A program made the translations under genes and the position numbers. A stretch of 64,000 nt of DNA from Gardnerella massiliensis (lineage in GTDB: Bacteria; Actinomycetota; Actinomycetes; Actinomycetales; Bifidobacteriaceae). The stretch covers positions 1,196-65,195 of the forward strand of contig NZ_LRTV01000007.1 in the NCBI RefSeq assembly GCF_003408845.1. Reading direction: 5' to 3'. The notes below the pieces were generated by a model, which saw only the letters and a list, made by a program, of their open reading frames with translations, searched no databases and was not told the DNA's origin. Shown here piece after piece: positions 1 through 7,233 of this stretch; positions within the stretch are counted from its first letter, which is position 1; every line of letters begins with the position of its first letter.

Positions 1-228
1 AGCACGATCAGTTACGTCAAAGCCATGAACAAAAAGTTTCCCACTAGAGGGAGCATAAATCGTCGCTATAACGTTAAGCAGAGTAGTTTTCCCAGCACCA
101 TTTGGCCCCAAAAGACCACATATGCCAAAAGATAAATCTATAGAAAGATTATGCAAAATTTGTTTTTTCCCATACGAAAAATTCACATTAACAAGTTGCA
201 CATCTGAGCCCGTATATGATTCTTGCAT
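1..228 (-). CDS. ABC transporter ATP-binding protein (3' end outside window)
   Basis: N-terminal 76 residues of an ABC ATPase; the rest lies beyond base 1. The Walker A motif GPNGAGKTT is present about 40 residues in, followed by the usual stretch leading to the Q-loop. The start is the ATG at 228, preceded by GGGGAG. It lies 47 bp downstream of a small secreted protein on the same strand, so the two are probably cotranscribed. This ATPase would power export or import by a membrane partner outside the window. The substrate cannot be read from this fragment. Confidence 0.85.
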   Translation of the reverse strand, partial: MQESYTGSDVQLVNVNFSYGKKQILHNLSIDLSFGICGLLGPNGAGKTTLLNVIATIYAPSSGKLFVHGFDVTDRA

Positions 229-275
229 ATCTCCCCACTTAACGTTATAGCAATTTGATATTTATATCAACTAGA

Positions 276-602
276 CTAATTACTTCCAACTTCCATGGTG
301 ACAGGGTTGCCACTAGGAGTATCATTAAACCCAAAAATACAGCCACCAGAATATTCAACGCCATCTTTTATCCAATTAGTAAGTTGATCTGGCCAAAAAC
401 GGCAAGCTATTCTCGCACGCACAAATTTTGGAGAATGATGGCATACCAACTTTGCTTGATTATTATGAACACTAGCCGTACAAGGTATATTTTCTCTGTC
501 TATTCCAACTACAGAACCACTCATCTGAGCATAAGCTGACATTGGCATAGCATAAACAATAGCAGCAAGCGCAACTATTGCAAATCCTTTCTTTGCGAAC
601 AT
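276..602 (-). CDS. small secreted cysteine-containing protein, unknown function
   Basis: A 108-residue protein with a classical signal peptide: positive MFAKKG, a hydrophobic core, and a likely cleavage site after AYA near residue 25. The mature part of about 82 residues contains four cysteines (IPC, VCHH, IACRF, GGCIF), enough for two disulfides. I start it at the ATG at 602 because GGAGAT lies 8 bp upstream; upstream in-frame codons lack a ribosome site and would precede the signal peptide. The gene directly downstream encodes an ABC ATPase on the same strand. Size and context resemble exported bacteriocin-like peptides, but no known family motif is recognisable, so that is only a hypothesis. 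Confidence 0.6.
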   Translation of the reverse strand: MFAKKGFAIVALAAIVYAMPMSAYAQMSGSVVGIDRENIPCTASVHNNQAKLVCHHSPKFVRARIACRFWPDQLTNWIKDGVEYSGGCIFGFNDTPSGNPVTMEVGSN

Positions 603-870
603 ATTCGTATCTCCATTTTCAATCTGCTTAATAACGTATTCAGCCCTGAATACGTAATGCTTATTATATAATAACAATCTTGCTATATCAAGCTTAATTT
701 TGGGAGTACTAGCTTTTCTTAATTATCCTTATGTCGGCAGTTATGACGTAGCATGCGTAGTACTTTGCATCTTTTCATTACTTGGCGTAAAGGTCTTAAT
801 TTATTTTTCAAATAAAAAAGAATGTAATTTGCACAAATCTTTTTGTTTTCAATTATTCAGATATAAAAAT

Positions 871-912
871 AGCGTGCTGTCTACTGGGGAATAATCCAAT
901 AAACAGCACGCT
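871..912. terminator. bidirectional hairpin terminator between accessory genes
   Basis: A perfect 10-bp inverted repeat, AGCGTGCTGT (871-880) and ACAGCACGCT (903-912), is followed by TTGTTTTA on the plus strand and ATTTTTAT on the minus strand. It lies just past the stop of the clpB remnant (926). The rest of 603-925 holds the promoter region of the small secreted protein. A short hydrophobic TTG-initiated frame at 700-894 there has no ribosome site and was not called. Confidence 0.7.
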
Positions 913-925
913 TTGTTTTATTTGA

Positions 926-1178
926 CTACATTAAAGAAATCTTTAGAATCACATGGTCGCTAGTATTCTCACAATCCGCAACTACGCGAGCGCCATCATG
1001 CACCTTTCCAGAAAGCAGCAATCGCGCAAGTTGATCGCCAATTTCTGTCTGAACCAATCTGCGCAACGGACGAGCACCATAAACTGGATCGTAGCCATGC
1101 TCCGCAAGCCAAGCGCGAGCAGAGTCACTCACATCCAAGCTAATGCGTCTTGTGCTAAGGTTGTAACTTTTGTTCCAT
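926..1178 (-). pseudogene. clpB: clpB remnant: internally deleted and frameshifted disaggregase gene
   Basis: The last 75 or so codons match the C-terminus of the Hsp100 disaggregase ClpB (RISLDVSD, then GYDPVYGARPLRRLVQ and KVHDGARV). Upstream, at 1178, an ATG with a good ribosome site (GGAAGTGGG) starts MEQK. After one missing base the reading continues TTLAQDAL, matching the ClpB N-terminus MEQKLTTMAQEAI. The two ends meet near 1140, so more than 700 codons (AAA+ domains D1 and most of D2) are gone, and the start frame ends after seven codons (MEQKLQP). No functional protein is possible. The promoter region with its HspR operator is still present upstream. N-terminal identification is by eye over about 12 residues; the C-terminal match is unambiguous. 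Confidence 0.85.
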
Positions 1179-1357
1179 ATCTACCCACTTCCACGAAACC
1201 TCTAAAACACATTTCAGTTAAGTCAAATCGCTGCAACCTTTATTGCAACTCTCGTTGCAATTTCAAGCTTTTTGACGATACTTTCGAGTTCTAACGAGCT
1301 TTCACTTTCATATATCTGATACGTATAACAGATTTTCCTATAACTTTATTCCTAAAA
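1179..1357 (-). promoter_or_regulatory. former clpB leader with a TTGCAAC inverted repeat
   Basis: This stretch lies between the clpB start and the HAIR operator. It contains a 7-bp inverted repeat with a 4-bp loop, TTGCAACTCTCGTTGCAA (1243-1260), and a related third half-site CTGCAACC at 1231-1238. A candidate -35 TTGACT reads on the minus strand near 1221, but no convincing -10 accompanies it. The repeat could be a second operator; I do not recognise the regulator. Confidence 0.4.
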
Positions 1358-1378
1358 CTTGAGTGTACTAGACTCAAG
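1358..1378. promoter_or_regulatory. HAIR operator (HspR-binding site)
   Basis: The sequence is CTTGAGT, seven bases, ACTCAAG: an exact match to the HAIR consensus bound by the actinobacterial heat-shock repressor HspR, which controls dnaK and clpB operons. The symmetry extends to AAAACTTGAGT and ACTCAAGTTTT (1354-1382). It sits 180 bp upstream of the broken clpB and an equal distance upstream of the divergent yiiX-like gene, so it could now influence either direction. 1383-1540 holds nothing else I can name apart from AT-rich sequence and the ribosome site of the next gene. Confidence 0.85.
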
Positions 1379-1556
1379 TTTTGAAATCAAGATTAAGGGC
1401 TATTTCCTAAAATCAATCACATGTTGCATATTTAAGGTGAAATTGCAATGTTTTACGAATATTTTATAGACTAACTTCTGCAAATAATATACAATATAAA
1501 TATTTCGTCGGCGACATATTACAGGTAAAATTATCCACAATAACAATGAGGCTATT

Positions 1557-2264
1557 ATGAATAAGAAACTTTTCAAAACAATTACAATTGCAGCTGTTTT
1601 ATGCGTACTATGGCCTACATCTTCCGCTTTTGCCAAAGAATCATATGATGATAAATTATCAGATTTTGCAAATGCGTTACCCTATTACGTAAATAAAGAA
1701 AAGCTAGATAAAAGCATGCAAGAAATAGCTCAATATCATCATTGGAGCAAAGAAAAAGCGCTCGATGCAGAAATGGAATTATTGCAAAATCCAAATATCA
1801 ATAAATACCAACAAGATAAATCTTCCAGCCAAGCAACTATAGCGCTACCAAACGCTCAACATCGTGGTGATTTTTATTTCACTCCTGCAGGACTACATGG
1901 TCACACAGGCATTTACTCGCAAAAAAATAAAATTGTTGAGGCAGTAGGACCAGGAGAAGTAGCTAGAGAAAAACTAGCTTCCAAGACTCTTGTAGCTCCA
2001 GGAGCAATAATACGTTCTGTTAATACATCTAATGCCAATAGAGCAAAAGCTGCAGATCGAGCTCGAACTTATATCGGTCGTGGATATAATGATGCTTTCT
2101 TCCTACCGCATAAAAACGACTGGGGAGGACTACATTGCGCGCAATTAGTCTGGGCTTCTTATAAATATGGCGCTGGAATAGACATTGACGATGGCAACGA
2201 TGAACTCGTCTGGCCTTGGGATCTTGAAAAAACAACAAAAGCCACAACATACAGAAAGCTTTGA
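1557..2264 (+). CDS. secreted YiiX/NlpC-P60-like cysteine hydrolase
   Basis: A 235-residue exported protein with signal peptide (MNKKLFK, hydrophobic core, cleavage after SAFA). The catalytic half is a permuted papain-like domain: RGDFYFT and then HTGIY near residue 118 supply the histidine, and LHCAQLVW near residue 198 supplies the cysteine. The His-before-Cys order is typical of the YiiX/YaeF family (permuted NlpC/P60), whose members cleave amide or lipid-amide bonds at the cell surface. A ribosome site GAGG lies 6 bp before the ATG. The next gene starts 7 bp after the stop, so the two form an operon. The substrate could be peptidoglycan or lipids; the sequence does not decide. Confidence 0.75.
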   Translation: MNKKLFKTITIAAVLCVLWPTSSAFAKESYDDKLSDFANALPYYVNKEKLDKSMQEIAQYHHWSKEKALDAEMELLQNPNINKYQQDKSSSQATIALPNAQHRGDFYFTPAGLHGHTGIYSQKNKIVEAVGPGEVAREKLASKTLVAPGAIIRSVNTSNANRAKAADRARTYIGRGYNDAFFLPHKNDWGGLHCAQLVWASYKYGAGIDIDDGNDELVWPWDLEKTTKATTYRKL

Positions 2265-2271
2265 TGACAAG

Positions 2272-3540
2272 ATGAAACAATTAAGCAAGAAGATAATTAT
2301 TGTTTTACTATGCTTTTCTGCCGCCGTCATCGTATCAGCTATATTGTTTCTACTGTTTTGGCAGCAGATGCCTACACAAATTAGTTATAAACAAGCAAAT
2401 CTTTCACATGCCGTTGGCGCTGTGGCAATAAGTGACATGACTGCCGGCAAAGAGAAGAGGCGAGATGGATTCATCGTATTACTCAACAACGATGGAACTT
2501 CTCAAACTATTACCACTTCTGCCATTGAATCTCCTAGCATATTATGGAACACTGATGGTTTGTATTTCGTAGATGCTAAATTTGACTATTTCCTTGCCCA
2601 AAAAAGTAACATGCGTATTGCAATTAAACATCACAAAAAATTACCTGCTGCACAGGCTGGCATTTTTGAAAATAATCAGCACGAAGTTATTAGTGTTCTT
2701 GACCACGGTTTTACTCGCACTAGGAAAAATCAACTCGAATTCAATAGTATTACCCTTGGCAAACCGCGAAATACAGATATTATGCAATCACGTATATATG
2801 ATGTATCGAGCGCTTGCGAGAGTGGCACGTACACCATTAGCCCCAGCGACAATGGAACTAATAGTTTTAATGGAACAAATGGATTCGTAATAAAAAAACT
2901 CCAAGATTCAATACCCGTAAAACATATACTCAAAAATTCTGAAACGACGGTACATAGTTTTTCTACGATAGGAAACGACACAGCTCCTTGCATTCGCAAC
3001 ACCATCATTTCAATTGGAGACACAACGGAATATAAAAAAGACAATCCTGAATTTACTTTCACCACGTACGGTATTAATCGGTGGAATACGCAATCAGGAA
3101 AATTTGATTTTATACCGCTAACCTTGCAAAATAAGCGCATAGCCTATAACTATGGGGAAAAACACGATTTTGAAAATATCTCATATGGGAATAGGACAAT
3201 GCTCAATGATCGCGAGCTCTTAGCACTCGACCAAGGCACAGGCGTGCTGTATAAAATTAATACAATTACTGGGAAAACGCAAATTACATTTACCATCCCA
3301 GTAAATACTTCAAGCAAGTTCAATCCAAAAAGATATTGGATGCAAACCACTAAAAATGCTATAGCAATTTTAGATAACGCAAATGGAGAAAAGACGCCAC
3401 GCGCTACGTTGTATTTTCTTAACAAAAAGAATTTCAAACTACAACAAACTGTGCATTTTGATAACACAACAAGTAATCTTCTTGCTGGGAAAGTAGATGG
3501 ATGTCATTTCAGCGATTTTGCAATTAATCCACAAATGTAG
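2272..3540 (+). CDS. membrane-anchored extracellular protein, unknown function
   Basis: A 422-residue protein with an N-terminal cytoplasmic tail (MKQLSKK), one transmembrane helix at about residues 7-29, and a long extracytoplasmic region rich in Thr, Asn, Ile and aromatic residues. The spacing of short strands (FIVLLNNDG, ILWNTDGLYFVDA, LYFLNKK) suggests a beta-propeller-like fold, but no family is recognised. I chose the ATG at 2272 because it leaves 7 bp after the upstream stop and begins immediately before the membrane helix; earlier in-frame ATGs at 2185 and 2200 would overlap the hydrolase gene. It probably works with the hydrolase at the envelope. Confidence 0.65.
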   Translation: MKQLSKKIIIVLLCFSAAVIVSAILFLLFWQQMPTQISYKQANLSHAVGAVAISDMTAGKEKRRDGFIVLLNNDGTSQTITTSAIESPSILWNTDGLYFVDAKFDYFLAQKSNMRIAIKHHKKLPAAQAGIFENNQHEVISVLDHGFTRTRKNQLEFNSITLGKPRNTDIMQSRIYDVSSACESGTYTISPSDNGTNSFNGTNGFVIKKLQDSIPVKHILKNSETTVHSFSTIGNDTAPCIRNTIISIGDTTEYKKDNPEFTFTTYGINRWNTQSGKFDFIPLTLQNKRIAYNYGEKHDFENISYGNRTMLNDRELLALDQGTGVLYKINTITGKTQITFTIPVNTSSKFNPKRYWMQTTKNAIAILDNANGEKTPRATLYFLNKKNFKLQQTVHFDNTTSNLLAGKVDGCHFSDFAINPQM

Positions 3541-3593
3541 ACGATTTGCTAAATTACAGTTTGACGAACTGAAAAATTGAATACTAAATTTGT

Positions 3594-3632
3594 AAGACGA
3601 TAGAAAAAAGAAAAAATCTATCGTCTTTTTTC
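3594..3632 (+). terminator. terminator of the yiiX-like operon
   Basis: A perfect 10-bp stem, AAGACGATAG and CTATCGTCTT, encloses an A-rich loop and runs into a T tract. It follows the stop at 3540 by about 55 bp. Confidence 0.85.
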
Positions 3633-3941
3633 TTGCCTAATTTCCCTATGTTTTGCGATCAATAAATAGAGAAAACTCACTAATTAGCGAACTAGTATTT
3701 CATCATACTGTACATGAATCGTGCTTAATTAACATTTCCCACTTCACCAGTTGGGTGCAAAGTGGGTGCACTTTTTAACGTTAACATCCTGTGCACTCGA
3801 CCCCAGAGCGTAGACACGTTCCCTCAAACAGCCAAACTTCGCTCAAAAACCGCAAGAACCCAGCTTAAAGCTGCTTCGCATTAAACCTTTTAACGATAGC
3901 CCTCGCAAACCCCTGCTATACAAAGGCAAAAATGCACCCAC
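3633..3941. other. intergenic region without a recognisable gene
   Basis: Contains repeated GGGTGCA/TGCACCC words (around 3753-3773 and 3932-3940) and a small palindrome TTAACGTTAA near 3777. No start codon with ribosome site, tRNA or terminator for the minus-strand methyltransferase was found. The repeated words resemble direct repeats left by a lost element, but no integrase is present. Confidence 0.4.
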
Positions 3942-5360
3942 CTAATCAGCCTTTGACATCAATACAACACTCTCCACGTGATGAGTGTTGGGATATATGT
4001 CGAACGCGCGCAAAGACTGGACTCTGTAGCCAAGCTCCTTAAACGTGCCAACATCGCGAGCAAGACTAGTTGGATCGCAAGCAACATACACAACGCTTCT
4101 TGCTCCAGACTTCGCAATCTGCTTACAAACTTGAGCTTTAGCTCCAGCACGCGGAGGATCCAACACAACAACATCAGGATGCGCAAATCGACGAACAATC
4201 TTAGACGACTTACTCGCCTTAAACACCTGTGACTCAAGCGTTTGCGCAACATCGCCTTCAAGCGCTTCAACAACATCTCTGCTAAGTCCAGCTCGCCCAA
4301 TGTTTCGCCTTGCATTCTTCACAGCAATCGGTGCACCCTCAATACTAAGAACACGGGCTGGCTCTGCAGCACCCACAACACCTGCAGCACCCACAACACC
4401 AGAAGAATCTCCGCCAACATTAGCCAAAGTCGCAAGCGGAATCGTAAACAAACCCGAACCTGAATACAAATCCCACAAAACAGTATTCTTAGTGCGCCCA
4501 ACAAGCGCAGAACGAACTAATCCCAAAACATAGCTCACTAAATGCTCTGGAGCTGCGTGGTGAATCTGCCAAAAACCGCGCGCGTCAACATCGTAATCAA
4601 AAGTACGAATACGCGATAAATCACCATCAACCGCAACTCGCACGCGCTCGCGCAACAAAGCCGAGCCTGCAACCAACTCATCATTTACTATAAGCGCATA
4701 ATTTTCACCAATCGCACTAAGAAGCGCAGACTTATCATTAAAATCTAAACCCTCAACTCGAGGCTCTGGAACAACAAGGCGAATTTGCGAATTTGGATTA
4801 AACTTGCGATTCCACAAATCCAAAGAATCCGCAACTGCTAAAACAGCGCGCGATGCGAGCGGCATAGTGTCAATCGCAATGCGGTCGTGCGACTCACGCT
4901 TTCGCATAGACAATCGCCCTTCATCATCCGCCACCAATTCCATGCGCGTGCGCCAGTTAAATCCGTTAAGCTCCTCGTCCCCAGGTATGCGCTCAACGTT
5001 AACATCGCTTTCCGCAACATCCGTATGCGCTAAACGCTGGAATTGATTGGCAATTACGGCTGACTTCCAACGAATCTGCCCAGGCAAAGAAACGTGAATT
5101 AAATCCGCTCCTCCAACTCCGCCGCCCTGAGCCAGAGGACCAGCGAGCTTCCAGTGCGGTTCCACTCGATCCGCACTAGGCTCCAAAACTTCCACAACTT
5201 CACCAGTGAAAAAGTGAGCTTTTGCACGCATCGGCTCATCCATGCGCACAACAACCAACTCACCAGGGAGGGCAAATCGCACGAATACAACACGTCCGTC
5301 AAGATGACCTACGCATCTTCCTTGATCCGCATAACGCTCGATTCGCATCGTCACCTGCAT
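3942..5360 (-). CDS. RNA (uracil-5-)-methyltransferase, TrmA/RlmD family
   Basis: A 472-residue class I SAM-dependent RNA methyltransferase. An N-terminal TRAM-like beta-barrel (residues 1-60) is followed by the central domain and a Rossmann methyltransferase domain. FWQIH (263-267) is the family Q motif, LYSGSGLF (298-305) binds SAM, DPPRAG (401-406) is motif IV, Cys428 in CDPTSLARD is the nucleophile, and Glu464 in HHVESV is the general base. The four iron-sulfur cysteines of RlmD are absent, so it is nearer the TrmA/RlmC type; whether the target is tRNA or 23S rRNA is unknown. Between motif I and the acidic loop there is an Ala/Gly insert made of a duplicated GVVGAA hexapeptide. Confidence 0.9.
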   Translation of the reverse strand: MQVTMRIERYADQGRCVGHLDGRVVFVRFALPGELVVVRMDEPMRAKAHFFTGEVVEVLEPSADRVEPHWKLAGPLAQGGGVGGADLIHVSLPGQIRWKSAVIANQFQRLAHTDVAESDVNVERIPGDEELNGFNWRTRMELVADDEGRLSMRKRESHDRIAIDTMPLASRAVLAVADSLDLWNRKFNPNSQIRLVVPEPRVEGLDFNDKSALLSAIGENYALIVNDELVAGSALLRERVRVAVDGDLSRIRTFDYDVDARGFWQIHHAAPEHLVSYVLGLVRSALVGRTKNTVLWDLYSGSGLFTIPLATLANVGGDSSGVVGAAGVVGAAEPARVLSIEGAPIAVKNARRNIGRAGLSRDVVEALEGDVAQTLESQVFKASKSSKIVRRFAHPDVVVLDPPRAGAKAQVCKQIAKSGARSVVYVACDPTSLARDVGTFKELGYRVQSLRAFDIYPNTHHVESVVLMSKAD

Positions 5361-5385
5361 AAGTTACCCCTTATTTTTGCGTTTT

Positions 5386-5482
5386 GCTAAGCTGATTTTC
5401 TAATTCTGATTTTCTAATTCTGATTTTCTAACGCTGATTTTAGTTAAACTGATTTTCGTCGCTCTGATTTTCTTCACTATTT
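5386..5482. repeat. CTGATTTTCTAATT tandem repeat reaching into a coding 3' end
   Basis: About six copies of a 14-15 bp unit beginning CTGATTTT: the first two are identical CTGATTTTCTAATT, the later ones diverge (CTAACG, AGTTAAA, CGTCGCT, CTTCACT). The last copies encode the ENQSDENQFN tail of the DUF3159 protein on the minus strand. A related word occurs in the DUF3710 gene (near 6417, encoding ENQSEEN). Confidence 0.8.
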
Positions 5483-6171
5483 TTATGATGAAGACGCATA
5501 AACGGCGTTGCAATAATCAAGTAAGAAACCCAAATTGCGAGCGCCCAGAATGGCAATCCCATAATCAAACGCACTGTGCCAAGCCACACAACGTGATTCG
5601 TCAAATATAATGGCACTTGCAAAACAAGTCGCAGCGCAAAAACACCAATCCACAATCCAGTAACATACATATACGCACGCTTAAGCGGCTTATAGTCAAG
5701 CCACTCATGAAGCCAAGCGCCAAAATTTTCCGTAGGCATTTTGCGAATTGACTCAATCACAAGACCTAAAGCAGGCACGCGAACAATCATAGAAATAGCA
5801 AGAAGCGCGCCATATACAGCATTTGTAATAAAACCCATCATGTAGTAGTCGCGCGCTTGATGACTCGTCCACACCCAAATAAGGCAGATTGCAATGGAAA
5901 CAAGTCCACTAATTGCGCCCATCAGTGACTGCCTTTGAATAAGCCTAGCTATAACTTGTAAAACAGCAATCACAGCCGATACAATAACCGTCGTTTGTAC
6001 ATTTCTAGTTACAACAAAGCAAATAACAAAAAGCAAGCCTGGTAGCATGGATTCGATTATCCCTCGAATACCGCCCATTGAATCGATTATAGAAAAGTTG
6101 CTTCCATCAGAACCGATAGAAGCGAGGGAAGCAAGCCCAGAACTTTTTTTGCCACAAGCATTATTTTTCAA
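5440..6171 (-). CDS. DUF3159 integral membrane protein
   Basis: A 243-residue polytopic membrane protein of the actinobacterial DUF3159 family. The family signature GGIRGIIESMLPGLLFV (about residues 32-48) opens the first of five or six membrane helices, and FGAWLHEW lies in a central loop. Function is unknown. In Actinobacteria this family commonly sits next to DUF3710, as here, which suggests a shared role. The C-terminal tail ENQSDENQFN is encoded by an intergenic-type tandem repeat, so its length may vary between strains. Confidence 0.85.
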   Translation of the reverse strand: MKNNACGKKSSGLASLASIGSDGSNFSIIDSMGGIRGIIESMLPGLLFVICFVVTRNVQTTVIVSAVIAVLQVIARLIQRQSLMGAISGLVSIAICLIWVWTSHQARDYYMMGFITNAVYGALLAISMIVRVPALGLVIESIRKMPTENFGAWLHEWLDYKPLKRAYMYVTGLWIGVFALRLVLQVPLYLTNHVVWLGTVRLIMGLPFWALAIWVSYLIIATPFMRLHHKNSEENQSDENQFN

Positions 6172-6180
6172 GACGATATC

Positions 6181-6293
6181 CTTACGTTACTTAACTTACG
6201 TTACTTAACTTACGCTACTTAACTTACGCTACTTAACTTACGCTACTTAACTTACGTTACTTAACTTACGTTACTTAACTTACTGCTATCTAA
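6181..6293. repeat. 14-bp tandem repeat (7 exact-length copies plus one degenerate)
   Basis: Seven contiguous 14-bp units CTTACGTTACTTAA or CTTACGCTACTTAA (6181-6278) are followed by a degenerate copy that runs into the stop codon of the DUF3710 gene at 6286. It occupies the whole gap upstream of the DUF3159 gene, including where its ribosome site should be. Confidence 0.95.
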
Positions 6294-7074
6294 CTTCAGA
6301 GAACATAGGCCCGCGAGTTAGCGTAGTTTTTACTTCTACTTGCTGATCGTAACCTAACGGTTTATCTTGTTTCTTTAACTGATCTGCTGAATCTTCGCGA
6401 GTAGCACTATTCTCCTCGCTCTGATTTTCTTCTTCCGCTTTTCGCTTGGCAGCTTTCTCTGCTTGAGTCATAGGATTGTGCATAGGTATGAGATCGCGCG
6501 GAGCTAATGGTTCTTCGCCACGATCTACTACGATATTGGCGAACCATTGGTTGAGTTGTTTAGTTTCGTCATTTGTTTCCGCAGATTCGATTGCTGCAGG
6601 TCCAGAAAATACGCCGCGAAGCATCCAACGAGGTCCATCGATTCCCACAATGCGAGTGGTAATTGTCTTCTCCCCGACTTGCACTGGCAATAGAAGTTCG
6701 GTACCGAACTCGCCTTGCGTTGTGCGAGCTTGACTATTGCCGTCAAGTAAATCTTTACACACTTCCTGCCAAATGCCAGCTGTTTTAGGCGCCGCAAATG
6801 CTTCAATTTCTACACTTGACGAACCGTATGTTACCGTCGCACCAAGCACTCGACCAGTTCCGTTTTGCTTTTTTACACGCAATTCAATGCCTTGCAAATA
6901 TGGGATATGGATTGATCCAAAATCGAGATAACTGCTGAAATCCGGAGCATCTTCGTCGTTGCAATCCCACGGACCAGTTTTTACTTTCGAGACTTCAACA
7001 GAATTTTGCGTGGAATCTTTAGTGGAATCTTGCAAAGTCTTACCTGCTGCACGTCGTCCTGAAAACCAACCCAT
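6286..7074 (-). CDS. DUF3710 family protein
   Basis: A 262-residue soluble actinobacterial protein. Family motifs are seen in order: TGPWD near residue 34, YLDFGSIHIP near 50, GPRWMLRGVFSGPAA near 165, and VVDRGEEPLAPRDLIP near 200. The C-terminal 50 residues are charged and of low complexity. Function is unknown; the family is usually next to DUF3159 and may act with it at the membrane. ATG at 7074 with GAGGAATA upstream. Confidence 0.85.
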   Translation of the reverse strand: MGWFSGRRAAGKTLQDSTKDSTQNSVEVSKVKTGPWDCNDEDAPDFSSYLDFGSIHIPYLQGIELRVKKQNGTGRVLGATVTYGSSSVEIEAFAAPKTAGIWQEVCKDLLDGNSQARTTQGEFGTELLLPVQVGEKTITTRIVGIDGPRWMLRGVFSGPAAIESAETNDETKQLNQWFANIVVDRGEEPLAPRDLIPMHNPMTQAEKAAKRKAEEENQSEENSATREDSADQLKKQDKPLGYDQQVEVKTTLTRGPMFSEVR

Positions 7075-7233
7075 TATTCCTCATTTCTTTGAACAATAAG
7101 CCTACAGAAATAACCTTATCGCTTATTATTGTAGATTGCTTAGCTTCACTAGACTATCACAAGCAAAGCACCGAAATTTTTTAATTCACGTATTTGATAA
7201 TGCTTACCAATCAGAAATTGAGCAAATTACTTC

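Noticed and set aside
700-894. 64-codon hydrophobic frame with TTG start
   Set aside because: No ribosome site, non-ATG start, and its end overlaps the terminator hairpin at 871-912.
3721-3800. Phage attachment site or integrase remnant
   Set aside because: Repeated GGGTGCA words and a short minus-strand frame ending THFAPNW drew attention, but no catalytic recombinase motif or flanking duplicate could be found.
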